Origin: Micromonospora sp. WMMD1102
Lineage (GTDB): Bacteria; Actinomycetota; Actinomycetes; Mycobacteriales; Micromonosporaceae
Assembly: GCF_029626265.1 (NCBI RefSeq)
Contig: NZ_JARUBN010000001.1
Location: 4,715,001 to 4,779,000, forward strand
Direction of reading: 5' to 3'
Length of the DNA: 64,000 nucleotides
Shown here: positions 41,767 to 48,943 of the stretch, piece by piece
How positions within the stretch are numbered: position 1 is the stretch's first letter
Layout: each line of letters begins with the position of its first letter
Translations under genes and position numbers: made by a program
Notes under the pieces: generated by a model
Told to the model about the DNA's origin: nothing
The model's input: the letters and a program-made list of their open reading frames with translations, nothing else
The model's database searches: none

Positions 41767-42310
41767 GCCCGACCCCAGCCGCGGCCGGCGTCCGGATACC
41801 CGGGCGCAGCCCGAGGCGTTCCTCGATCTCCCGGGCCACGCTCTGGCAGCGGCGGTAATCGTTGCGCGGCCACACGGTGCGCCCGTCCTGGCGCACCAGC
41901 GTGGCGACCAGGTGAACGTGGTCCTCGCCGTGACGCACCGCCACCCACCGCACCGCGGCCAGATCCCCGACGGGGGCCAACCCGACCCCGTCAAGGAACG
42001 CGGCCGCGACCTGCGCCCACTGCTCGTCGGACAGCACCGGATCGTCCGAGTGGTTGTGCACCGAGCAGTGCCACACCGGCTTGGCCGGTGGGTTGACCCC
42101 GGCAAAAACCGGCTGTTCCAGCAGACCAGCCAGCCGGCCCGCCGCGCCGGGGGACGACGCCGACGGCAGACCTGCCACCCCGCCGACCGCAGCCGCCGCC
42201 CACGCTGCCACCAACCGCTGATCTCGGTGCTCGCCGTACTCACCGGGCCCCAGCAAATACCGCAGCACCTCGCGCACGTCCGCGCCACGCGGCCGGACCC
42301 TCGGGATCAC
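41759..42310 (-). CDS. Minimal HUH relaxase domain protein inside the Tn7-like operon
   Basis: A 183-aa protein matching the N-terminal catalytic domain of actinobacterial relaxases/mobilisation nucleases: IPRVRPRGADVREVLRYLLGPG (candidate catalytic Tyr18), RLVAAWA, AGVNPPAKPVWHCSVHNHSDDPVLSDEQW, and RWVAVRHGEDHVHLVATLVRQDGR with the His127, Asp130, His131, His133 metal-binding set. Known relaxases of this type continue for hundreds of residues; here the protein ends right after the catalytic fold. The GTG at 42310 overlaps the MobC-like stop (GTGA) and the TGA lies inside the tnsA start. It would nick and covalently bind DNA at an oriT-like site; whether it acts in conjugative transfer or in transposition is open. 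Confidence 0.75.
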   Translation of the reverse strand: MIPRVRPRGADVREVLRYLLGPGEYGEHRDQRLVAAWAAAAVGGVAGLPSASSPGAAGRLAGLLEQPVFAGVNPPAKPVWHCSVHNHSDDPVLSDEQWAQVAAAFLDGVGLAPVGDLAAVRWVAVRHGEDHVHLVATLVRQDGRTVWPRNDYRRCQSVAREIEERLGLRPGIRTPAAAGVGHG

Positions 42311-42669
42311 GCTGCAACCCGTCGAAGGAGCCCGTGCAGCCGCTCGGCCACCGCGTCCAGCCGCGCCACCACCGCAGCGCAAGCCGCGACGTCACCCCCG
42401 CTCGACGGAGCCCGCCCAACCTCGAGCGCATCGGCGGCACAGACCAGCGCCGTGCGGGCGGCGAACAGATCCCGCTGCACCCGCGCCAGCTCCGCCCGGC
42501 TCGGACCGGTCGCCGACGTCTCAACACCACCACGGGCAGCGCTGTACGACCGCCCAGCCGGCACCCGTACCCGATTACGAGCCGGCACCGCCGGCGACCT
42601 GCCCGGAAGATCGACACTCACGCCGAGCGATTCTGCACCATCGTCGATGCCTACTCTTGTCCGCCCCAC
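42307..42669 (-). CDS. MobC-like accessory protein (first gene of the transposon operon)
   Basis: A protein of about 120 aa, likely from a GTG at 42669 or a later GTG near 42624; no clear ribosome binding site. The C-terminal half SRAELARVQRDLFAARTALVCAADALEVGRAP...VVARLDAVAERLHGLLRRV is two helices, as in MobC/relaxosome accessory proteins that usually precede relaxase genes. The assignment rests on size, helicity and position. Its stop overlaps the relaxase start (GTGA). Its first 30 codons form the 76-bp repeat also found at 33137-33212, where codon differences are partly silent, in support of coding. Confidence 0.55.
   Translation of the reverse strand: MGRTRVGIDDGAESLGVSVDLPGRSPAVPARNRVRVPAGRSYSAARGGVETSATGPSRAELARVQRDLFAARTALVCAADALEVGRAPSSGGDVAACAAVVARLDAVAERLHGLLRRVAA
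42575..42650. repeat. 76-bp repeat, copy 2
   Basis: Same sequence as 33137-33212 with 8 differences, same orientation. It lies 82 bp inside the right terminus and spans the 5' part of the MobC-like gene. Confidence 0.85.
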
Positions 42670-42742
42670 AAGGTAAATCCGGACTCCACAAGATCATCCA
42701 CAACATAGATCCGGACTCCACAAGGTTCACACGGACGCGACA
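42665..42742. mobile_element. Right end of the 7.4-kb transposon with subterminal repeats
   Basis: The terminus CGGACGCGACA (42732-42742) is the inverted copy of the left end. Inside are CACAAGGTAAATCCGGAC (42667-42684) and a 16-bp motif ATCCGGACTCCACAAG at 42677-42692 and 42709-42724, a 32-bp period. Such arrays are the expected TnsB binding sites. The operon promoter must lie in or just inside this region. Confidence 0.75.
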
Positions 42743-42831
42743 CCCGATATGTCCCTTACGGGCTGGGCGGAGCGGCGAGAATCAATTAGAATCTGTGTAC
42801 TAAAACGGCTGCTGAACTGGGAGGACTAGCC

Positions 42832-43482
42832 GTGCCAGAGTCCGTCGCCACCGCTCCCGCTCCCCTCCCCTACGCCACCCTGCTCGCCTTCACCCGCTAT
42901 GTCGACCGCACCGGCCCGGCCAAGGCGACGTTCGTCGGCGGCCTGCGCAAGCAACGCGCCAGCCGCTCCGGCTTCAACCCGCACGGCCAGCTCGTCAAGG
43001 CACTCAAGACCGACATCGCCTTCCGGACCGGTGGCCGGCACCTGGCCGAGATCGCCGGGCTGGTCAAGCCGCGCTGGCGCCCGCTCTACGAGGCGCTGGT
43101 CCCGGGTGCGGTGAGCTATCTGCACTCCCTCGGCGACCTGTCGACTGTCGAACTCGCCCAGACCCACGACGCGCTCGGGATGGTCGGCGAGCTGCCGGTG
43201 AAGGTCAACCCGCACCTCGGCCTGCGTTACGACGACGGCCGGCGGGAGGCCGTCCGGCTGCACTTCGACGAGCAGCCGCCGAGCCAGGAGGCACTGCTGG
43301 CCACCCTGCACCTGATGGGCCGGCAGATGGACCAGGTGCTTCCCGGCGCGGAGCCGATACTCGTCGACATCCGCCGGGGCATCACCCACCACCGCGATCC
43401 CGCCGTCCGCCCCGACCAGGTGGAACGCTGGCTCGCCGGTGAGGCCGCCGCCTTCACCGCCATCTGGTCCACCGCCGCCTGA
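42832..43482 (+). CDS. Conserved-looking hypothetical protein next to the transposon
   Basis: A 216-aa soluble protein; no family recognised. GTG at 42832 with GGGAGGAC upstream. Sequence features: YATLLAFTRYVDRTGPAKATFVGGLRKQRASRSGFNPHGQLVKALKTDIAF, then KPRWRPLYEALVPGAVSYL and GLRYDDGRREAVRLHFDEQPPS. It has the look of a conserved actinobacterial hypothetical. Its start lies 90 bp beyond the transposon right end; a TAGAAT at about 42789-42794 may be the -10 element. Its upstream region is therefore the candidate attachment site for the Tn7-like element. Confidence 0.7.
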   Translation: MPESVATAPAPLPYATLLAFTRYVDRTGPAKATFVGGLRKQRASRSGFNPHGQLVKALKTDIAFRTGGRHLAEIAGLVKPRWRPLYEALVPGAVSYLHSLGDLSTVELAQTHDALGMVGELPVKVNPHLGLRYDDGRREAVRLHFDEQPPSQEALLATLHLMGRQMDQVLPGAEPILVDIRRGITHHRDPAVRPDQVERWLAGEAAAFTAIWSTAA

Positions 43483-43575
43483 CCGACCCACCAGCGGCAG
43501 GCAGGAGGTGCGCGCTACTTCCCGAAGAGTGCTCCCTCCGCCGCGCGTACGGAACCCGATGATCGCAATACTTCG

Positions 43576-43617
43576 GGGAAAGAGTGGCCTCCATACGGCT
43601 GGAGGCCACTCTTTCCC
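43576..43617. terminator. Bidirectional hairpin terminator
   Basis: Perfect 18-bp arms GGGAAAGAGTGGCCTCCA (43576-43593) and its complement (43600-43617) close a 6-base loop TACGGC. It lies between the convergent hypothetical and subtilase genes. Because the arms begin with GGGAAAG/CTTTCCC, a short T-tract forms in both directions. Confidence 0.85.
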
Positions 43618-43648
43618 GGATAGAGCGCGATCACCGCACCCGGCACCC

Positions 43649-45904
43649 TCAGACGGTGAGGGACCAGGTGTTCAGGTGGCCGGTGTAGGGGGACGCGGCG
43701 TCCTGGACGCGGAGGCGCCAGGTGCCGTTGCGGGGTTCGGCGGAGAGGTTCACCAGGAAGACCTGGTCGATCGGTGAACCGCCGGGCACCCGGTTGCGCA
43801 GCAGATAGGAGCTGCCGTCCGGGGCGACCAGCCGGATCACCAGGTCGCCGACCCGGCCGTGCGTGATCCGTACCGCGACCGCGCTTGTCGTCGAGGCGTT
43901 GCCCGAGCAGCCGGCGAGGACGATCGGGCTCTGCACCGTACCGAGGTCCGGGATGGCGACGGCACCGCTGCTGCTGCCGGCGCAGGCGGTCGGCGTACCG
44001 GCGGTCAGGTTCAGCGTCCAGATGTCGATGCTGCCCACGTCGGCGCCGGCCGCGTCCTGCACCCGGAGCCGCCACCGGCCGTTCGCCGTCTCGGCGGCGA
44101 GGTTGACCCGGAAGGTCTGCTCGATGTTGTCCTCGGCGCCGCCGGTCCGGTTGTGCAGCACGTACCCGCTGCCGTCCGGCGCCAGCAGTGTCACCACCAG
44201 GTCGGCCCGGAACGTGTGCAGGATGCGCACCCGGACGGTACTGGAGGCCGACGCCCGGCCCGGACAGCCGGCGACGGTCACCGCACTCTCCACCGTGGAC
44301 AGGTCCGGGATGGCGACGTCGGTGTTGTTCGTGCCGGTGCAGCCGCCCGGGTTGGTGACCGTCAGGGTGTACCGGGCGGTCCGGGTGGCGTGCGGTCCGG
44401 TGCCGGTGACCGTCACCGGATAGCTGCCGGGCACCGCCGCCGAGCCGACCCGGAGGGTCAACACGGACGACCGGCCGGTGACGACGGTGGGCGGGGTGAA
44501 GCTGGCGGTGACGCCCCTGGGCAGCCCGGTGGCGCTCAGCCTGACGGTCTGGGCCGCACCGCCGGTGAGCCGGGTGCTCACCGTCGCGGTGACCGCACCG
44601 CCGGGGGCGGCCGAGCCTCTGACCGGGGCGACCGTCAGGGCGAAGTCGTGCGCGGGCGGCCGGATGTCGCCGACGTAGAGCAGCACGTTCGGCGAGCCGG
44701 GTCCGGGATCGGTGACCAGACCGGTGGTACCGGCGCCGACCAGGGTGTCCCGGACCTGCGCCGGGGTGTACGACGGATGCTGCGCCAACACCAGCGCCGC
44801 CGCGCCGGCCACGTGCGGGGAGGCCATCGAGGTGCCGTCCCCCGGTCCGCTGGCGGTGTCGCTGTCGATCGTCGACGAGACGATCGCCACCCCGGGGGCG
44901 AAGATGTCCACGCAGTTGCCGTAGTTCGAGAAGGCGGCCCGCGCGTCGGTGCGGCCGGGGCCGCCCGGGAAGCCGCCGGTGGCCGCCACGGTGATCGCGG
45001 CGGGGACGCTCGCCGGGGAGCCGAGGCAGGCGTCGACGCTGGAGTTGCCGGCCGCGACGGCGTAGCTGACGCCGTCGGCGATCGAGTTCGCCACCGCCGC
45101 GTTGGCGGCGCTGTTCGCCGGACCGCCGAGGCTCATGTTCGCCACCGCCCGCTCGCCGGGGTCGTGGTCGCCGGTGACCCAGTCCACCCCGGCGATCACC
45201 TGGGCGTAGCTGCCGTTGCCGCCGCAGTCCAGCACCCGTACCGCGACCAGGGTGACGCCCTTGGCGACGCCGTACTCGGTGCCGCCGACGGTGCCGGCGA
45301 CGTGCGTGCCGTGGCCCTGGCAGTCGTCGGCGGGTCCGCCGTCAACCGCGTCGAAGCCGGAGACCGCCCGGCCGCCGAAGGTGCGGTGGCTCAACCGGAT
45401 GCCGGTGTCGACGACGTAGACCCGCACTCCGTCGCCGGTGCTCGGGTAGGTGTAGCTGTTGTCCAGGGCCAGCGGGCGCTGGTCGATCCGGTCGAGGCCC
45501 CAGGAGGGGGTCGGGGTCTGCGTGCCGGTGAGCCGCACCCGGTGGTTCTGTTCGACGTACGCCACCGCCGGGTCGGCGGCGAGTCGCCGGGCCGCGGCGG
45601 CGGGACCGGTGAACTCGAAGCCGCGCAGGGCGTGCCGGTAGGTGCGGGCCACCTTCCCGCCGGCCCGGGACGCGAGTACGTCGGCCCGCGCGGTCACCGC
45701 GTCGGCGCGGACCGACGCCTCGTCGAGTACCACGAGATAGCTGTCCGCGACGGCGGTCGGGCCGCCCGCGTGCCGGATGGTGCCGCCGGCCGGTGCGGCG
45801 GCCGCCGGTGCCGCGGTGCCGAGCAGTCCGACGGTGACCGCGGCGACCAGCGCGACGACCGGCCTCCCCGCCCACCGCTGTCCTGAGGTGCTGGCAATTC
45901 TCAT
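43649..45904 (-). CDS. Secreted subtilase (S8) with I9 propeptide and two P-domains
   Basis: A 751-aa exported serine protease. Order: signal peptide ending near TAAPAAAAPAG (about 38); inhibitor_I9 propeptide (about 52-125, SYLVVLDE...AYVEQNHRVRL); catalytic domain with Asp in YVVDTGIRLSH, His in CQGHGTHVAGTVGG and Ser in GDGTSMASPHVAG (about 130-410); an Ig-like linker; then two proprotein-convertase P-domains (about 515-625 and 640-751), each starting with AIPDL.T and ending in WRLRVQDAA...W.L. P-domains stabilise or target such proteases. GGAGGGGAGAAG precedes the ATG. 45905-46061 upstream holds only its promoter region. Confidence 0.93.
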   Translation of the reverse strand: MRIASTSGQRWAGRPVVALVAAVTVGLLGTAAPAAAAPAGGTIRHAGGPTAVADSYLVVLDEASVRADAVTARADVLASRAGGKVARTYRHALRGFEFTGPAAAARRLAADPAVAYVEQNHRVRLTGTQTPTPSWGLDRIDQRPLALDNSYTYPSTGDGVRVYVVDTGIRLSHRTFGGRAVSGFDAVDGGPADDCQGHGTHVAGTVGGTEYGVAKGVTLVAVRVLDCGGNGSYAQVIAGVDWVTGDHDPGERAVANMSLGGPANSAANAAVANSIADGVSYAVAAGNSSVDACLGSPASVPAAITVAATGGFPGGPGRTDARAAFSNYGNCVDIFAPGVAIVSSTIDSDTASGPGDGTSMASPHVAGAAALVLAQHPSYTPAQVRDTLVGAGTTGLVTDPGPGSPNVLLYVGDIRPPAHDFALTVAPVRGSAAPGGAVTATVSTRLTGGAAQTVRLSATGLPRGVTASFTPPTVVTGRSSVLTLRVGSAAVPGSYPVTVTGTGPHATRTARYTLTVTNPGGCTGTNNTDVAIPDLSTVESAVTVAGCPGRASASSTVRVRILHTFRADLVVTLLAPDGSGYVLHNRTGGAEDNIEQTFRVNLAAETANGRWRLRVQDAAGADVGSIDIWTLNLTAGTPTACAGSSSGAVAIPDLGTVQSPIVLAGCSGNASTTSAVAVRITHGRVGDLVIRLVAPDGSSYLLRNRVPGGSPIDQVFLVNLSAEPRNGTWRLRVQDAASPYTGHLNTWSLTV

Positions 45905-46061
45905 CGCCGTTCTTCTCCCCTCCTGCCGGTGGCCGGAGCCCGCGCGACGGTGCCGCGACGCCGCCCCGGGACACGGCTAACGGGACACTACGAGGGGTAT
46001 TTGAATACTGGCGGACAGTAACCGACAGCAGGTCAGTCGGTATCTGGACCGGCGTTGGCCG

Positions 46062-48764
46062 TCACCTGCGCAGGGTCAGGATCAGGTCGACCACCAGGGC
46101 GGTCCAGCCGGTCTGGTGCCAGGCACCCAGCCCGGCGCCGTTGTCCCCGTGGAAGTACTCGGGGAAGGCGAGCAGGTCCTTCCAGTCCGGGTGGGTCTGG
46201 AACAGCTCGGCGATGCCGTAGATCGGCCGGCGCCCCCACTCGTCCGGCAGGAAGAGCGCGATCAGCCGGGCGGAGAGGTCGTCGGCGATCTCGGTGAGCG
46301 TGTGCTTGCTGCCGGACCGGGTCGGATATTCGACCAGCAGGTCGTCGCCGAAGAACGCCGCGTGGTCGCGGAGCGCCGAGATCAGCATGAAGTTCGTCGG
46401 CATCCAGATCGGGCCGCGCCAGTTGGAGTTGCCGCCGAAGAGCCCGGAGGTCGACTCGGCCGGCTCGTAGCCGACGGTGAACTCCTGCCCGCCCAGCTCC
46501 ACCGCGAACGGCTTCTCCAGGTGCCGTTTGGAGAGCGTACGCAGGCCGTACGGGGAGAGGAACTCCTCCTCGTCGAGCATCCGGGCGAGCAGTCGGACCA
46601 GCTGGTCCGGGCCGACCATGGAGAGCAGCCGCTGCTGCCGGCCGTCACCGCCGAGCCGCCGGCCGCCGATCACCCGGGCGTACTCCGGCTTGTTGGCCAG
46701 GAACCAGCGCAGCCGGGCGGTCAGCTCGGGCAGCCGGTTCAGGGTCACGGTGGTCAGCCGGGTGATCGCGGCCAGCGGCAGCAGGCCGACCACCGAGCGC
46801 ACCTTCAGTGGCCGGCTGCTGCCGTCCGGCAACCGCAGCTGGTCGTAGAAGAAGCAGTCCTCCTCGTCCCAGAGCCCCTGCTCGTGCGCGGCGGCGGCGA
46901 TGTACGCGAAGTGCTCGAAGAACTTCGTCGCGATGTCCGAGTACGTCGGGTCGTGCACCGCCAGGATCAGTGCCATGTCGAGCAGGTTCAGCGCGTACAT
47001 GGCCATCCAGCCGGTGCCGTCGGACTGCTCCAGCACCCCGGCCACCGGCAGCGCGGCCGAGCGGTCGAACGGGCCGACGTTGTCCAGTCCGAGGAAGCCG
47101 CCCTCGAAGACGTTGTTGCCGCCGACGTCCTTGCGGTTGACCCACCAGGTGAAGTTCAGCAGCAGCTTGTGCATCATCCGGGCCAGGAAGTCGAAGTCCC
47201 GGCCGCCGTCGATCTCGAAGACCTTCAGCGCCGCCCAGGCGTGCACCGGCGGGTTCACGTCACCGAACGCCCACTCGTACGCCGGGATCTGCCCGTTCGG
47301 GTGCAGGTACCACTCGCGGAGCAGCAACAGCAGTTGCGCCTTGGCGAACCCGGGGTCGACCCGGGCGATTGTGACGCAGTGGAAGGCCAGGTCCCAGGCG
47401 GCGTACCAGGGGTACTCCCAGGGGTCCGGCATCGAGATCACGTCGAAGCTGTTCATGTGCCGCCAGGAGCTGTTCCGGCCGTACCGGTGCCCGTCCGGCG
47501 GCGCGGCGGCGGCCGGGTCACCGGTCAGCCACTGTTGCACGTCGAAGTGGTAGAACTGCTTGCCCCACATCAGCCCGGCGATCGCCTGCCGGGCCACCAG
47601 CGCCTCCTGCTGCGACGCGCCGTCCGGGATCAGCCGGGCGAAGAACTCGTCCGCCTCGGCCCGCCGGGTCGCCAGTACGGCCTCGTGCTCGGCACCGAGG
47701 TCGAGTGGCGGGGCCGGCTCGCTGGCCGGCGGCGGCGCGGTACGGGTCAGCCGCAGTTTGATCGTCGTCTCGCCGCCGGCCGGCACCTCCAGTACGTAGT
47801 GCAGCGCACCCTTGGTGCCCTCGCCGGCCGGGTTGACCGTGTCGGCGCCGTTCACCACGTGGTCGTTGATGCCGTCCTTCGGGTAGGCGCTGCGTCCCGG
47901 CAGTCCCCAGAGCCGTTCGGTGTTGGTCTCGTTGTCGCAGACCAGCGCGGCCGGCCCGCCGTCGCCCTCCAGCACCAGCTGGCCGAGCACCCAGTGCTCG
48001 CCGACCAGCCGGCCCGGGGTGCCGACCAGCTTGGGCACCTGGTCGCGGCCGGGCAGCCCCCAGGACCAGGTGTTGCGGAACCAGAGGGTGGGCAGCACGT
48101 GCAGGGTGGCCGGCTCGGCACTCCGGTTGGCGGCGGTGATCGAGATGCACATGTCGGTCGGGGACGCCTTGGCGTAGTCGACCGTCACCGCCCAGTACCG
48201 GTCGTCGTCGAAGATGCCGGTGTCGACCAGCTCGTACTCCGGCTCCTCCCGGCTCCGGGCGGCGTTGACCCCGACGAGTTCGTCGTACGGGAAGGCGGAC
48301 TGCGGATAGTGGTAGCGCCAGCGCATGAAGGAGTGCGTCGGGGTGGAGTCGAGGTACCACCAGTAGTCCTTGACGTCTTCGCCGTGGTTGCCGCCGTCCC
48401 CGCCGAGCCCGAACATCCGCTCCTTGAGGATCGGGTCCACGCCGTTCCACAGCGCCAGACCGAAGCAGAAGGTCTGCCACTCGTCGCAGATCCCGGCCAT
48501 CCCGTCCTCGTTCCACCGGTAGGTCCGGGACCGGGCGTGGTCGTGCGGGAAGTAGTCCCAGGCGGTGCCGTGCTCGCTGTAGTCCTCCCGGACGGTGCCC
48601 CAGGCCCGCTCGGCGAGGTAGGGGCCCCAGGCCCGCCACGGCTCCTCACCCGCGTCGGCCGCGGCCAGCCGGAGACGCTCCGGATCCGGCTGGACCTGCC
48701 CCGGATCCGACCCGCCCCGCTCCGGGCCCGGCCCGGTGCGCCCCGCGTCCCGCACGTCGTCCAT
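46062..48764 (-). CDS. MGH1/GH63-like glucosidase
   Basis: A 900-aa cytosolic protein of the MGH1-like (GH63-related) (alpha/alpha)6 glycoside hydrolases. Typical: WGPYLAERAWGTVREDYSEHGTAWDYFPHDHARSR, RWNEDGMAGICDEWQ, then a beta-sandwich, then the catalytic helical part with GWMAMYALNLLDMAL, ANKPEYARVIGG and SNWRGPIWMPTNFML. It probably releases glucose or mannosyl/glucosyl units from short glycosides; the substrate is unknown. The ATG at 48764 follows GGGAGTCGA; the ATG at 48782 has no ribosome binding site. It is divergent from the glycogen debranching enzyme gene, suggesting a joint role in intracellular glucan or compatible-solute metabolism. Confidence 0.85.
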   Translation of the reverse strand: MDDVRDAGRTGPGPERGGSDPGQVQPDPERLRLAAADAGEEPWRAWGPYLAERAWGTVREDYSEHGTAWDYFPHDHARSRTYRWNEDGMAGICDEWQTFCFGLALWNGVDPILKERMFGLGGDGGNHGEDVKDYWWYLDSTPTHSFMRWRYHYPQSAFPYDELVGVNAARSREEPEYELVDTGIFDDDRYWAVTVDYAKASPTDMCISITAANRSAEPATLHVLPTLWFRNTWSWGLPGRDQVPKLVGTPGRLVGEHWVLGQLVLEGDGGPAALVCDNETNTERLWGLPGRSAYPKDGINDHVVNGADTVNPAGEGTKGALHYVLEVPAGGETTIKLRLTRTAPPPASEPAPPLDLGAEHEAVLATRRAEADEFFARLIPDGASQQEALVARQAIAGLMWGKQFYHFDVQQWLTGDPAAAAPPDGHRYGRNSSWRHMNSFDVISMPDPWEYPWYAAWDLAFHCVTIARVDPGFAKAQLLLLLREWYLHPNGQIPAYEWAFGDVNPPVHAWAALKVFEIDGGRDFDFLARMMHKLLLNFTWWVNRKDVGGNNVFEGGFLGLDNVGPFDRSAALPVAGVLEQSDGTGWMAMYALNLLDMALILAVHDPTYSDIATKFFEHFAYIAAAAHEQGLWDEEDCFFYDQLRLPDGSSRPLKVRSVVGLLPLAAITRLTTVTLNRLPELTARLRWFLANKPEYARVIGGRRLGGDGRQQRLLSMVGPDQLVRLLARMLDEEEFLSPYGLRTLSKRHLEKPFAVELGGQEFTVGYEPAESTSGLFGGNSNWRGPIWMPTNFMLISALRDHAAFFGDDLLVEYPTRSGSKHTLTEIADDLSARLIALFLPDEWGRRPIYGIAELFQTHPDWKDLLAFPEYFHGDNGAGLGAWHQTGWTALVVDLILTLRR

Positions 48765-48872
48765 TCGACTCCCGCCCGTCATCCGACCGCCGTAGCGCCG
48801 GTCATCCTTCCGATCATTGTGAGCGGTCCCGGCTTACCCGGCCAAGGATCGCGACGACCGCAACCACCGACC

Positions 48873-48935
48873 GTGTGTGCCGGATCACGGAACCGGGCCG
48901 CACCAGGACGGGCTGTGTGTGTCGGGTCACCGGAG
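48873..48935. repeat. Degenerate direct repeat in the divergent control region
   Basis: GTGTGTGCCGGATCACGGAAC (from about 48873) and GTGTGTGTCGGGTCACCGGAG (from about 48914) are similar over about 21 bases with a 41-bp period. They lie between the divergent glucosidase and debranching enzyme genes and could be binding sites for a shared regulator. Confidence 0.4.
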
Positions 48936-48943
48936 CGGGCATC

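Larger units (their letters stand above)
35310..42742. mobile_element. 7.4-kb Tn7-like transposon with MobC/relaxase-tnsABC-tniQ operon
   Basis: Bounded by identical 11-bp inverted ends TGTCGCGTCCG (35310-35320 and, inverted, 42732-42742). Each starts 5'-TGT as in Tn7-like and Mu-like elements. From right to left it encodes a MobC-like protein, a minimal relaxase, TnsA, TnsB, TnsC/TniB and TniQ, all overlapping by 1-14 bases, then a HAD phosphatase and a TmrB-like kinase. The right end has a 16-bp motif ATCCGGACTCCACAAG repeated at 42677 and 42709. Flanking pentamers (GCGGC left, CCCGA right) do not match, so the original target duplication is not seen; the left side was probably altered by neighbouring insertions. 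Confidence 0.8.

Noticed and set aside
42310..42382. Longer relaxase start at 42382
   Set aside because: The extra residues are low complexity and overlap the MobC-like frame; the GTGA overlap at 42310 is a natural start.
35305..42747. Target-site duplication around the 7.4-kb transposon
   Set aside because: The flanking pentamers GCGGC and CCCGA do not match; I report the ends but not a duplication.
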